Below are positions 36,483 through 44,900 of a DNA stretch of 59,926 bases, piece after piece. The position numbers and the translations under genes were made by a program. The notes under the pieces were generated by a model. The model made no database searches, had not been told where the DNA came from, and worked only from the letters and a program-made list of their open reading frames with translations. The stretch's first letter is position 1; each line of letters begins with the position of its first letter. Origin of the DNA: a virus; IMG/VR virus record IMGVR_UViG_3300017714_002497, positions 1-59,926 of that record. One strand, 5' to 3'.

Positions 36483-37454
36483 ATGATAAAAAAATTAGTA
36501 ATTGCTAGTCTATTTCTGTCTTCATCTGCATTCGCAGATAGCTATGGATATAGCTACAAAAATCTTACACATATAATGGATAGTAAAACTGCAAACATGA
36601 TGCAGTTTTCAGATAACTCTAAACACATGCCACGTGAACGATTACAGTTTGGTAACTTTCACGGTCGTGATGCATTAGAAATTACATTAAAACAATCTGA
36701 TATAGGTAGCATCGGTGATGCTGGTCGTGATATGGGTTGGGGTAATGCTCAACGTATTCAAATACGTGAAAAAGAATATAAACGTGAAATGTGGGACGGA
36801 AAAGAATACTGGTATAAGTTATCAATGTTCATGCCTAAGAATTTAGGAAGTAATAATCATACAGTTAGTTTGTTTGATTTGAAATTAAGAAAAAATAAAC
36901 AAGAAGGTACACAAGTATTTTCATGGAATATCACTAATGGTGAATTAGGTTTTCAACTTGAAACTGGTGACTGGTTATGTTGGACACGTAAAATAGACGG
37001 TGGGGCAAATCGTAAACAATGCTCTTTTAAAGATAATTTTATTTCAATACCAAAAGACAACTATCGAAACAAATGGGTCGATGTTGTTATGCAAATCAAT
37101 ATGATTAAAGGAAAAGAAATATTTCGTGTGTGGGCAAACGATGAACTAATATTATCATTTGCAGGCGATATCAATCCTTTTGGTCGTGAATTGGGATTTA
37201 AGTTTGGATTATATAGACATCATATGACTACTAAATTAGAAGATGATGTTGCATATTATTCTGATATCAAACGAGGCAAATCTTGTTCTGATTTGAATGT
37301 AAATTGTGATAAGTTTATGAATGATTTTTCTGGTCTAGGTGCATTTAATATGCAGAAAGTATTACATGTAGAGAAATATGTAGAAAAAAATGGACCTAAA
37401 CTAAGATTTAATGATATTTGTTATAAAAAAGAGTGCGAAAACTTGACAGAATAG
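36483..37454 (+). CDS. Secreted polysaccharide lyase-like protein
   Basis: 323 residues with a clear Sec signal peptide: charged MIKK, hydrophobic LVIASLFLSSS, and an AFA cleavage site after residue 18. The mature part is a jelly-roll-type beta protein with YWYKLSMFMPKNLGS, FSWNITNGELGFQLETGDWL, NKWVDVVMQINMIKG and LGFKFGLYRHHM. This order resembles the heparin-lyase I / PL20-type lyase domain, which cleaves uronic-acid polysaccharides. A signal peptide means export through the host membrane, not simple packaging. The last codons (ENLTE) and stop overlap the next promoter. Substrate unproven; host capsule or marine glycan is a guess. Confidence 0.65.
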   Translation: MIKKLVIASLFLSSSAFADSYGYSYKNLTHIMDSKTANMMQFSDNSKHMPRERLQFGNFHGRDALEITLKQSDIGSIGDAGRDMGWGNAQRIQIREKEYKREMWDGKEYWYKLSMFMPKNLGSNNHTVSLFDLKLRKNKQEGTQVFSWNITNGELGFQLETGDWLCWTRKIDGGANRKQCSFKDNFISIPKDNYRNKWVDVVMQINMIKGKEIFRVWANDELILSFAGDINPFGRELGFKFGLYRHHMTTKLEDDVAYYSDIKRGKSCSDLNVNCDKFMNDFSGLGAFNMQKVLHVEKYVEKNGPKLRFNDICYKKECENLTE

Positions 37455-37470
37455 CGAATCGTAGTATAAT
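37443..37470 (+). promoter_or_regulatory. Sigma70-type promoter, repeat copy 2
   Basis: TTGACA (37443-37448) and TATAAT (37465-37470), 16-base spacer with AGCGAATCGTA. The -35 is inside the 3' end of the lyase gene and the gene's TAG stop falls in the spacer. It reads into the 115-residue protein at 37501, whose ribosome site is GAGAGGA. Confidence 0.78.
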
Positions 37471-37500
37471 ATACTTATATTGAATGAAAGAGAGGACTAA

Positions 37501-37848
37501 ATGACTACATATCAAGAAGTTGCAAACGAGGCAAAAACACAGGCTGTACAAGCAGTTGATACATTTTTCAATGATGTTTTAAAAGGCGAAGACCAATATG
37601 CATGTGGTTTTGCATGGGTTACTGTTTATCCTGAAAACAAAGGTAACACTAAACTTGGTAAAGCAGAACGTAGGGGTTTAGAATCTATTGGATTTAGTAA
37701 AGACTGGACAGGCAAGGCTTGGCAGTTGTGGAATCCAGGTGAGTATCGAGGTCAAAACATTGACGCCAAAGAAAAAGGTGCAGAAGTTTATGCTCAAGTA
37801 ATGAAATCATATGGTTTCAAAGCATATGCTGGTTCAAGGTTAGACTAA
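37501..37848 (+). CDS. Small unknown phage protein
   Basis: 115 residues, soluble, no signal or membrane segment. Start: GAGAGGACTAA then ATG. It has an N-terminal helix (YQEVANEAKTQAVQAVDTFF), then a part with AWVTVYPENKG, a KLGKAERRGLESIGF turn and GKAWQLWNPGEYRG. The mix of aromatic and basic residues could suit nucleic-acid or protein binding, but no family can be named. Single-gene unit with its own strong promoter, so probably made early and in quantity. Confidence 0.8.
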   Translation: MTTYQEVANEAKTQAVQAVDTFFNDVLKGEDQYACGFAWVTVYPENKGNTKLGKAERRGLESIGFSKDWTGKAWQLWNPGEYRGQNIDAKEKGAEVYAQVMKSYGFKAYAGSRLD

Positions 37849-37853
37849 AAAAC

Positions 37854-37881
37854 TTGACAGATTCGAGAATCGTGTTATTAT
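37854..37881 (+). promoter_or_regulatory. Sigma70-type promoter, repeat copy 3
   Basis: TTGACA (37854-37859) and TATTAT (37876-37881), 16-base spacer with CGAGAATCGTG. Preceded by AAAAAC like the other two copies. An alternative TATAAT three bases later would give a 19-base spacer. It reads into 37908 and the coupled gene after it. Confidence 0.72.
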
Positions 37882-37907
37882 AATTACATAATCAAAGAGA
37901 GGGAACT

Positions 37908-38255
37908 ATGAAATTTAAACTATATCAAATTCATCTTACAGATGCAGAAGTTGACAAAGTTAATGCTGAAGGACATAATAGTGTTCCTAAGCATCTAACT
38001 AAGTTGGATATGTCTTTCGCTAAAGACGAAGTAGGTTCATTAGCTAAAAAGGCAATGGATAATAATTGGTACACTCATGTATCAAACATTACTGCTGACG
38101 GTTTAGAAAACGTGTTTGAAATAGGTAACATTGGTCCAGAAGAAAACATTGAGCGATTGGCTCCTATGTATTCTGTTAGTGTTAGTGACGTAGTTGAAAA
38201 TGAAGATGGCGAACAATTTGTTTGTGCATCAATTGGTTGGAAGGAGGTAGCATAA
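37908..38255 (+). CDS. Small unknown phage protein
   Basis: 115 residues, acidic, starting MKFKLYQIHLTDAEVDKVNA. The ATG follows GAGAGGG at a good distance. No catalytic motif, signal or membrane segment. I have the impression that proteins opening this way occur in other marine T4-like phages, but I cannot name a role. Its stop overlaps the start of the next gene (TAATG), with AAGGAGG just before, so the two are translationally coupled. Confidence 0.8.
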   Translation: MKFKLYQIHLTDAEVDKVNAEGHNSVPKHLTKLDMSFAKDEVGSLAKKAMDNNWYTHVSNITADGLENVFEIGNIGPEENIERLAPMYSVSVSDVVENEDGEQFVCASIGWKEVA

Positions 38256-38503
38256 TGGCTGTAGTTCAAAAAAGTAATGTTCGTAATTTCGTAATTGATT
38301 TAGATGGCTCGGCTGGCAATGCCTTCTATCTATTAGGTTCTGCACAAGGATTGTGTAACGACCTCGGTCTTGATGGTAATCAAGTTATTGAAGAAATGAA
38401 ATCTGGAGATTATATAAATCTCATAAAAACATTTGACAAATATTTTGGAAGTGTTGTTACTTTAGAAACAAACAATAAAGAATATTTAGAGGCTTTTAAC
38501 TAA
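38255..38503 (+). CDS. Small unknown protein coupled to the previous gene
   Basis: 82 residues from the ATG at 38255, chosen because AAGGAGG ends eight bases before it and it overlaps the upstream stop; an earlier in-frame start lacks a ribosome site. Sequence starts MAVVQKSNVRNFVIDLDGSA. It reads as a compact alpha/beta protein with SAQGLCNDLGLDGNQVIEEM. No family recognised. Its 3' end overlaps the end of the convergent minus-strand gene at 38496 by 8 bases, with no terminator between them. Confidence 0.78.
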   Translation: MAVVQKSNVRNFVIDLDGSAGNAFYLLGSAQGLCNDLGLDGNQVIEEMKSGDYINLIKTFDKYFGSVVTLETNNKEYLEAFN

Positions 38504-39134
38504 AGCCAGGAACAAAACTCCACATCTTAGAAGTTTTAATTTTCATGGCGGCTAGTTTTTCATCGAACTGGCCGTTATTCTTTTTTATATTAGTCTGAAT
38601 TTCATCCGTAATATCATACCACTTTTCATTATTGATTAATGCAATAATAGGATGTTTTTCAATTTTGTCAACACCTTCATTGTAAAAGTAATATAACAAT
38701 GCATCGAATTGTGGTTGAGATAATTCTTTCTTAACAAACTTTTCTAAAACATTTCCTACATTACGTAATTGCTTTTCTAATATAAAGTTTGCCATTTGTT
38801 TAGTAATCTTTTTTGTAGATATATCTATTCTTTGTGATGCAACTGTTATAAACCCATAACGTAATTCTGTATTCGTTACTTGATATCCATAACCTAATAT
38901 ATTATCTTTCATGTCTAATGTTGGTGTGCTTGTATCTATAATTGCATTCTTGCTCATTTCACTGAATACTAAATCAACTACAGGAAATACAGTTAATCTA
39001 ACATGAGATAAGATATAAGTTGGTTCACCAGTTGCTTTATATCCTGTGCCTAAGTAGGTACCATTAGGAGTTACAACATTCAACGGAAGCTGAATATAAT
39101 TTAATAACGAACCTTTTCTCTTATCAAATAACAT
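38496..39134 (-). CDS. Tail-associated protein with possible degenerate lysozyme-like C-terminus
   Basis: 212 residues. The N-terminal half is beta-rich (NYIQLPLNVVTPNGTYLGTG). The C-terminal half has LRNVGNVLEKFVKKELSQPQ followed by FDALLYYFYNEGVDK, resembling the Q.QFDAL..F.FN.G segment of phage GH24 lysozymes. The catalytic Glu region with its usual GH...Y.D motif is not found, so activity is doubtful and the likeness may be structural only. It follows the gp5-like gene with a one-base overlap, so it may be a spike or hub accessory. Confidence 0.4.
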   Translation of the reverse strand: MLFDKRKGSLLNYIQLPLNVVTPNGTYLGTGYKATGEPTYILSHVRLTVFPVVDLVFSEMSKNAIIDTSTPTLDMKDNILGYGYQVTNTELRYGFITVASQRIDISTKKITKQMANFILEKQLRNVGNVLEKFVKKELSQPQFDALLYYFYNEGVDKIEKHPIIALINNEKWYDITDEIQTNIKKNNGQFDEKLAAMKIKTSKMWSFVPGFS

Positions 39135-40981
39135 TATGATAACCTCACTGCGGTTGTTCCTGTTACAGAAGAAGTATCTGCTACATTGTATGAACGTTTT
39201 AATATGTATGCACCACGTTCTACACTAGCGGCTGAGAAGTGCATCGGATCCCATGGCGCACTCCAGTTACCACCCCAACCTAAACCATGTCGAGCGGCTA
39301 TTTCACCTACATTTAATGGGAAGTCACAACCTTTGTCAACGCCTCTAGTTACTCCAGGATTCCAACCTGATGGTCTAGTTTTTGCATATCCATTTGGTGC
39401 ATATGCATTAATATCTATAGCGGCTCCCATTGCATGGAAGCTAGGTCTTGAACCACCTCTTTGATTTCTATTACAGTATCCACCTAATGTTCTTATCACA
39501 TATCCTGTTGCTTCTAAATCATCAATCAGTCCTTGGAAGTTAGCTTGGAATATTTCTGCAACTTCACAACCAACACCATTACTTGAACGTATAGTTGCTA
39601 GACCTTCTCCAGGCGGTAGACCAGGAACATTTTCAGTTGATTGGTTGCCCTGATTTGCGGCATTAACTTGCCCTTCTGCACTAGTAGGGTCTTTAGCAAT
39701 TTCGTTTCCTGCTTTTTGTGAATCAGTTGTTGCACCTGGGGTAGACCCATCTGCGGCTTTTTGTACTGTTTCTGTTCCACGTAAAAACGGTTCGTGTGTT
39801 GGTATCTTAGGTATGATACTTTCGTCTATTTGTGTATTTTCTAAATTCTGTATATCTGGTTGTGCGGCTAATGGTATATCAAAAGCGATAGAAGCCATAG
39901 GACCGTTAAGATGTAGTTTTCCATTTACTGTACTAACATACATATTTGTTTCTACTTTTTGATGCAATGCTCCTCCACTTTCTAAAAACGTAGAGCCTTT
40001 TGTTTTTGTATGATATTGATTTCCTACATTCAAGTTGTAGTTGTCACCAGTTCTTACATTAATCTTTTCACCTGCTTCAAGGTTTATATTTTTATCTGCA
40101 CGTAGATTGAAATCTTTTTCAGTACGAACAGACATACTACCTTCAGCATAAACCATTACTTCACCGTCAGCACCTATCTCTACCCAACCAGAACCTGAAC
40201 TATTAATTGCATATACAAAATCATTTGTACCGTCAACAATAACTTGTGCTCCTGAACCAGTAGAAATTCTTATCTGATTAGGGTGAATAGTTCCATCGTC
40301 TCCAACAGACCCATCGTCCATTGTAATACCATTGCCACCCGGTGTTGTCCAGCCGTATACTTTTGATGATTGTGTTGTATCATAGTTTGCATCACGTAAT
40401 GGACTTGCAGTAGATTGGCCTCTTTTATTATCTGAGAATATACCTTGATTTGCAGTGTTAACATTTCTATTTGAATTTGCTTGGTCTTGTTCGTCTATGC
40501 TTTGTAAATCTTCTAATTTAGTTGGTGTTACTTTCGCAACTTTGACATCTTTTGCTATGCCTTCTCCCATACCAGAACCGTCTGCATTGGCAACTCCTGC
40601 CGCTCCACCCGATACTGTTCCAGGAATTTCTTGTGCTACTGCGAACCAGTAACCTTCGTTTAGAACTCCGTTGTCCGCAAAGAATACTAATATAGTAACT
40701 CCACCATCAGGCGGAACAGAAAACATTCCGTATGAACCTTGCTTATTAGAACCACCAAAAGGACTTGCATACATAAAGTACATTGGTTCTTCTGGGTCTC
40801 CTCCAAGTTTAGGTACATAGGCCGCTATACGTCCTCTGCCTTCAGGATCAGGCTTATCTGCTACAGTAATGGCTTTATATATACCACTTTTAATATTCTG
40901 TAAAATAGGATTCTGCTGGTCTTTTACGTTCTTTAAAAGAGACTTAGCAAGACTGTTACCTATCATAGTTTCTTTAGCCAT
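39134..40981 (-). CDS. gp5: Baseplate hub/spike protein gp5-like with M15 peptidase domain
   Basis: 615 residues. Residues about 35-135 form the N-terminal OB-type domain (DPEGRGRIAAYVPKLGGD...GYWFAVAQ) of T4 gp5. The middle (about 275-360) has short beta repeats (NINLEAGEKINVRTGDNYNL) as in the spike helix. Where T4 gp5 has lysozyme, the C-terminus here has a D-Ala-D-Ala carboxypeptidase-type (M15/VanY) site: His516 and Asp523 in HAMGAAIDIN, and His581 in WDPMHFS. That would cut peptidoglycan peptide stems during injection. The domain order OB, helix, peptidase also differs from T4, where the lysozyme precedes the helix. Confidence 0.82.
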   Translation of the reverse strand: MAKETMIGNSLAKSLLKNVKDQQNPILQNIKSGIYKAITVADKPDPEGRGRIAAYVPKLGGDPEEPMYFMYASPFGGSNKQGSYGMFSVPPDGGVTILVFFADNGVLNEGYWFAVAQEIPGTVSGGAAGVANADGSGMGEGIAKDVKVAKVTPTKLEDLQSIDEQDQANSNRNVNTANQGIFSDNKRGQSTASPLRDANYDTTQSSKVYGWTTPGGNGITMDDGSVGDDGTIHPNQIRISTGSGAQVIVDGTNDFVYAINSSGSGWVEIGADGEVMVYAEGSMSVRTEKDFNLRADKNINLEAGEKINVRTGDNYNLNVGNQYHTKTKGSTFLESGGALHQKVETNMYVSTVNGKLHLNGPMASIAFDIPLAAQPDIQNLENTQIDESIIPKIPTHEPFLRGTETVQKAADGSTPGATTDSQKAGNEIAKDPTSAEGQVNAANQGNQSTENVPGLPPGEGLATIRSSNGVGCEVAEIFQANFQGLIDDLEATGYVIRTLGGYCNRNQRGGSRPSFHAMGAAIDINAYAPNGYAKTRPSGWNPGVTRGVDKGCDFPLNVGEIAARHGLGWGGNWSAPWDPMHFSAASVERGAYILKRSYNVADTSSVTGTTAVRLS

Positions 40982-41987
40982 TGTTTATTTTCCCATTTGC
41001 CTCAGCTATTTTGTTTGCTAATAGTTTCATACTATTATGATCCCAATGCCCACATTCTAATCTTCCTGACATTCCAGCTTCATGTGTTGCCTTAATATGA
41101 ACTACTTTTCTATCTGGTTGATTCATTTCTTCTAGGTATTTATATACTATATCCCAATCAGATTCATGGTCGTTCAGTTGTTGAAAAAATCCAATAGTGA
41201 CAAAAATAATATTCCAGTTTTTAGCAAGTGTTAACCAATTTAGTCTTCTTATAATTATTTCTACATTTTTTATAAAAGCATTTGCAGGAACATTAAGATG
41301 TAAATTGTGTGAAGAATATGCTTGTTGTAATGCCTCATTGGACTTTCTCTCAAAGTTTTTATAATTATTTTGAAAAATATATAATTCTTCTGAAAGTTTA
41401 TCCCACGTTTCACTATCGTTGGGCAATGGAGACATACCTAAATCCGGTGGTTCATTGACTTTAAAATCCCATCCTCTTAATGTATCACCATAAGCAGGGT
41501 AGGAAGGCTTTGCTAAAGAAGGCTGTATTAGATTCATATACCATGCATGTCTATATATAGAAGATAAACTTATAACAATAGTTTTTGTTTGACTAGACTT
41601 TTCTTCATTAGTCCATTGTTCAAGTCTTCTCATTATTGATTCATTTCCTGAACCTGGTTTAGCTAAGTTTATATAATAGATACCATCGTAATTATATTTT
41701 CTATTCAAAATATGAGACAGACACCATTTCTTTGGCAACCCATCACCGAACATAAAACTGTCACCAAATATAGGAAGTATTTCACCTGTATATGTCTTAA
41801 ATCTGTTTAAATCAGTTCTAGTAGGCCATGCGTTTTCCCATTGCTCTCCTTTTCCTTCAGGATCATATTGAGGGTCTACTTTATAAGGAGACAGATATGT
41901 TTTCTTGTCCCAAGGTAATTCAGGCCACTCTCGTATTAGTTTACTAAAGCAAGAATATTCAGATGTGTCTTGTGATTTAACTGTCAT
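40974..41987 (-). CDS. SGNH hydrolase-like protein in the tail module
   Basis: 337 residues. Block I is a good LPIFGDSFMFGDGLPK with the nucleophile Ser; block II is LAKPGSGNESI; and GHWDHNSMKLLANKI gives the C-terminal His. The block III Asn is unclear (VISLSSIYRHAW). Together they suggest an active-site-bearing SGNH esterase fold. It overlaps gp5 by 8 bases and follows the 1625-residue protein, so it is probably made late and may be a virion-borne deacylase acting on surface glycans, or a capsule-modifying enzyme (inference). Confidence 0.6.
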   Translation of the reverse strand: MTVKSQDTSEYSCFSKLIREWPELPWDKKTYLSPYKVDPQYDPEGKGEQWENAWPTRTDLNRFKTYTGEILPIFGDSFMFGDGLPKKWCLSHILNRKYNYDGIYYINLAKPGSGNESIMRRLEQWTNEEKSSQTKTIVISLSSIYRHAWYMNLIQPSLAKPSYPAYGDTLRGWDFKVNEPPDLGMSPLPNDSETWDKLSEELYIFQNNYKNFERKSNEALQQAYSSHNLHLNVPANAFIKNVEIIIRRLNWLTLAKNWNIIFVTIGFFQQLNDHESDWDIVYKYLEEMNQPDRKVVHIKATHEAGMSGRLECGHWDHNSMKLLANKIAEANGKINNG

Positions 41988-41995
41988 ATCATATC

Positions 41996-44900
41996 CTATG
42001 GCGTTGGTGGGTTAACAACTACAAAATCACCTTCATTATATTTGACGGTCATTTTTAGTGGTCCACCTTCTTCATCATTACTAATATCGTTAACGTCTCC
42101 GACACCTCTATTTGGAGATATAGCAACGTCTGGATATTCGTTTGATATTGTTTGTTTAATATTTTTACTGTTTAATCCTGGTTTATAATAATCAAATGAA
42201 TTAGGTGCCGCAGTACCGTCTACTAATCCAAAGTGTGTAGCAGGGTCTGTGACTGTTACTTCTTGTCCACTTGAGTTTGTATAAGTTATAGGACCTATAG
42301 CACTAAAGTCTAATACTTCCTCAGTCATTGTTACCCCTCCGACTGTTTCAGTTATTGTTGCTCTTGGTGCCGCTTCGGCTTTTTCTATTAATTCATTGTA
42401 TACAGAAGTAGCACTGTTATATTGATTGACTTGTGTTTGTGATATTTGCCCATTTGCTACTGCACCTTCTACATTGTTAATAGCAGTTCCACCACTATCG
42501 CCTAATGTTTCTACTACAGGAATAGGTGCATTCTTATTTGGTGCTTTAATAGGTTTAGTTACTTTTTCGTATGTAACATCTCCGCTGGCATCTTCTACTG
42601 CAATTACACCTGTTGTTACACCTTCACTAGTATCAAGGTCACTTCTTAATTGATTTACTTCTGCTTGTAATACTTCTGCTTTTGCTCTATCTTTATTTCT
42701 TCCATAGTTTCCTGTAAAGTAAAAACCATTATCAATATCGTCATTAAGTTCATCTAACTCTGACTCTTTAGATGTTAGTACTTCTAATTTTTTCTGGTCT
42801 TTTACACCTTGAATTGCATCGCCTCTAATACCAGATGTTGCATTTTCTGTTATAGTGTCTATAGATTTTTCTATAGTTTTAACTTCTGCATATTCTTGGT
42901 CTGTTAAATCATGTAACCCTCTGCCATCAATTATATCTTGTGCTTCTTGATTCAATGCAGAAACTTTATCAGCCTCGTTGGCAGTCAATGTTCCGCCTTC
43001 GACATTAACATTATAACTTCTAGGCATTCTTCCGGAAGCATATGCATCATGACTTGAAGAAAATCCTAAGTTATTAAGTTCAACGTCACCATCAAGAATT
43101 GCATTTGGTCCGTCGACACTATTTGCTTTTTCGGTATTTGTTGCCGTCCCGTCTGCATCAACTACCTCTAAGTTATCCATAATTGATAACGGTTCTTTTT
43201 TGATATCATCGTTGCCTTTAACATATCTTTCTGATTCAATTCTATTTGCATCATTGATTGCATCTAATTCATTTTGGTCTACTCCAGTAACGTTTGTTCC
43301 TATTGTTGCATTACCTGATGCCTCAAGAGCATGGTCTATCTCTGCCATAGTTTGTGCAGAAACAATGTAACCATTATCTATTGACTCATTGTATGCATTA
43401 CGTGTTGACTCTGCTACTGAATTGTTTCCTGTTTGATAATCATCTGCTAATCTTTTTGCGATATCATTTGCAGATTGTTGTACTGCAACACAAGATTGTT
43501 GATGTCCTAATGCACATAGACCCTCTGCCTGTTGTCTAGCAAGTGCTAACTGTTTTGCAACTGATTCATTTGGTACTGCATAATCGTTTTGGTTTGAAGG
43601 TTCAAGAAAGTTGGTTGTTGCATTTTGTAATGCCATGACCGCATGCGGACCTGTTGCTGATACATCGACTATATATCTATCGCCTTCTGGAGTAACTCCT
43701 GTACCTGCTCCCGCTGGTGCGACTATATCATCTGCAAATTCTTTTGCTTCTATGTCTGCTTTTTCATTTGGATTTTCTAATCCGTTCCCAGGATCATTAA
43801 CTCCTAGTAACGGTTGAATTTCCATTTGTGCTACATCTAAATTTACTAACTCTGGTTCTGGTGCATCTAATGTTGCATCTATTTTTACAAATTCTTCTGC
43901 GGCTGGTAATTTAACTAAACCTAATGTTTGTGTAAATAATCCACCACTAAAAGAACTAATAACAGATTGCACAGAATACACACTAGTTATTAATCTTGTC
44001 TTTTTTATACCATCATAATTTTCTGAATCTTGTCCTACACGATTTGGATCATTTAAAAATACATCTTCTGCTTTATCAGAAACTAACATAAGATAGTTAC
44101 AACCATTAATTTTAGAAAGATGCATCTTATAATCTTCAAGGGAATTCTTATTACCAAACTTTGCTTTCTCCATAGAAGGAGACAGAATACTATCTACCCA
44201 ATATGGGTCACCCTTAATTGTCATATTAACATTCAACATACTTAAGTTATTATTTCTGCCTTCATAATATTTTTCCATTGCAACTTCAATGTTTTCTTGG
44301 TCTGGTGATTTAATAACATTTAAGTTAGTAGGTTGTGACAACATAGACTTTGTAATACGTGAAAAGTTAATTGGGTTTTCTACAAGTGCTTTTAGTAAAC
44401 TAGAAAACTGGTCTTTGCTTAACTTATTAATCATTTCTTTATCTAGGTCTTCTGAAAGTATAAGTTCTTGTCCTTCACTGCCAGGGAATAAACCAAGTTC
44501 ATTCCAATTATCGCCTATCATATTTGTACTCTCAATAATTTTAGTTGAGTACAAATGTCCTAATGCTTCACGCATAACTTCATTTTGGGTTACTTCGTTT
44601 TCTTTTTGGTCTACTAATGTTTGATTAAGGTCTGTTCTTGTCTCTTGAATTTGATTGTGAAGTTTGTTGTAGTTTTCACGTACTTCGCCTTTGAAAATTT
44701 CATTAATGATTTCGTATTCTTCTGAATCCTCATCAAACATTTCTAACATTTGATTTGCATCTGCGTTTTCAATAGCATTTAATATATCTGCTACGTTTGA
44801 ATCAACTGCATTGTCTGGACCAGTAATTCTTCTTTTAACTCTTTCTTTGAATTCGTTTTTTATTTCGTTATTCAAATCATCAAATCTTTTTTGATATTGA

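Noticed and set aside
38496-39134. Active GH24 endolysin
   Set aside because: Only the C-terminal QFDALLYYFYNEG part is lysozyme-like; the catalytic Glu region is missing, so it was not called a lysin.
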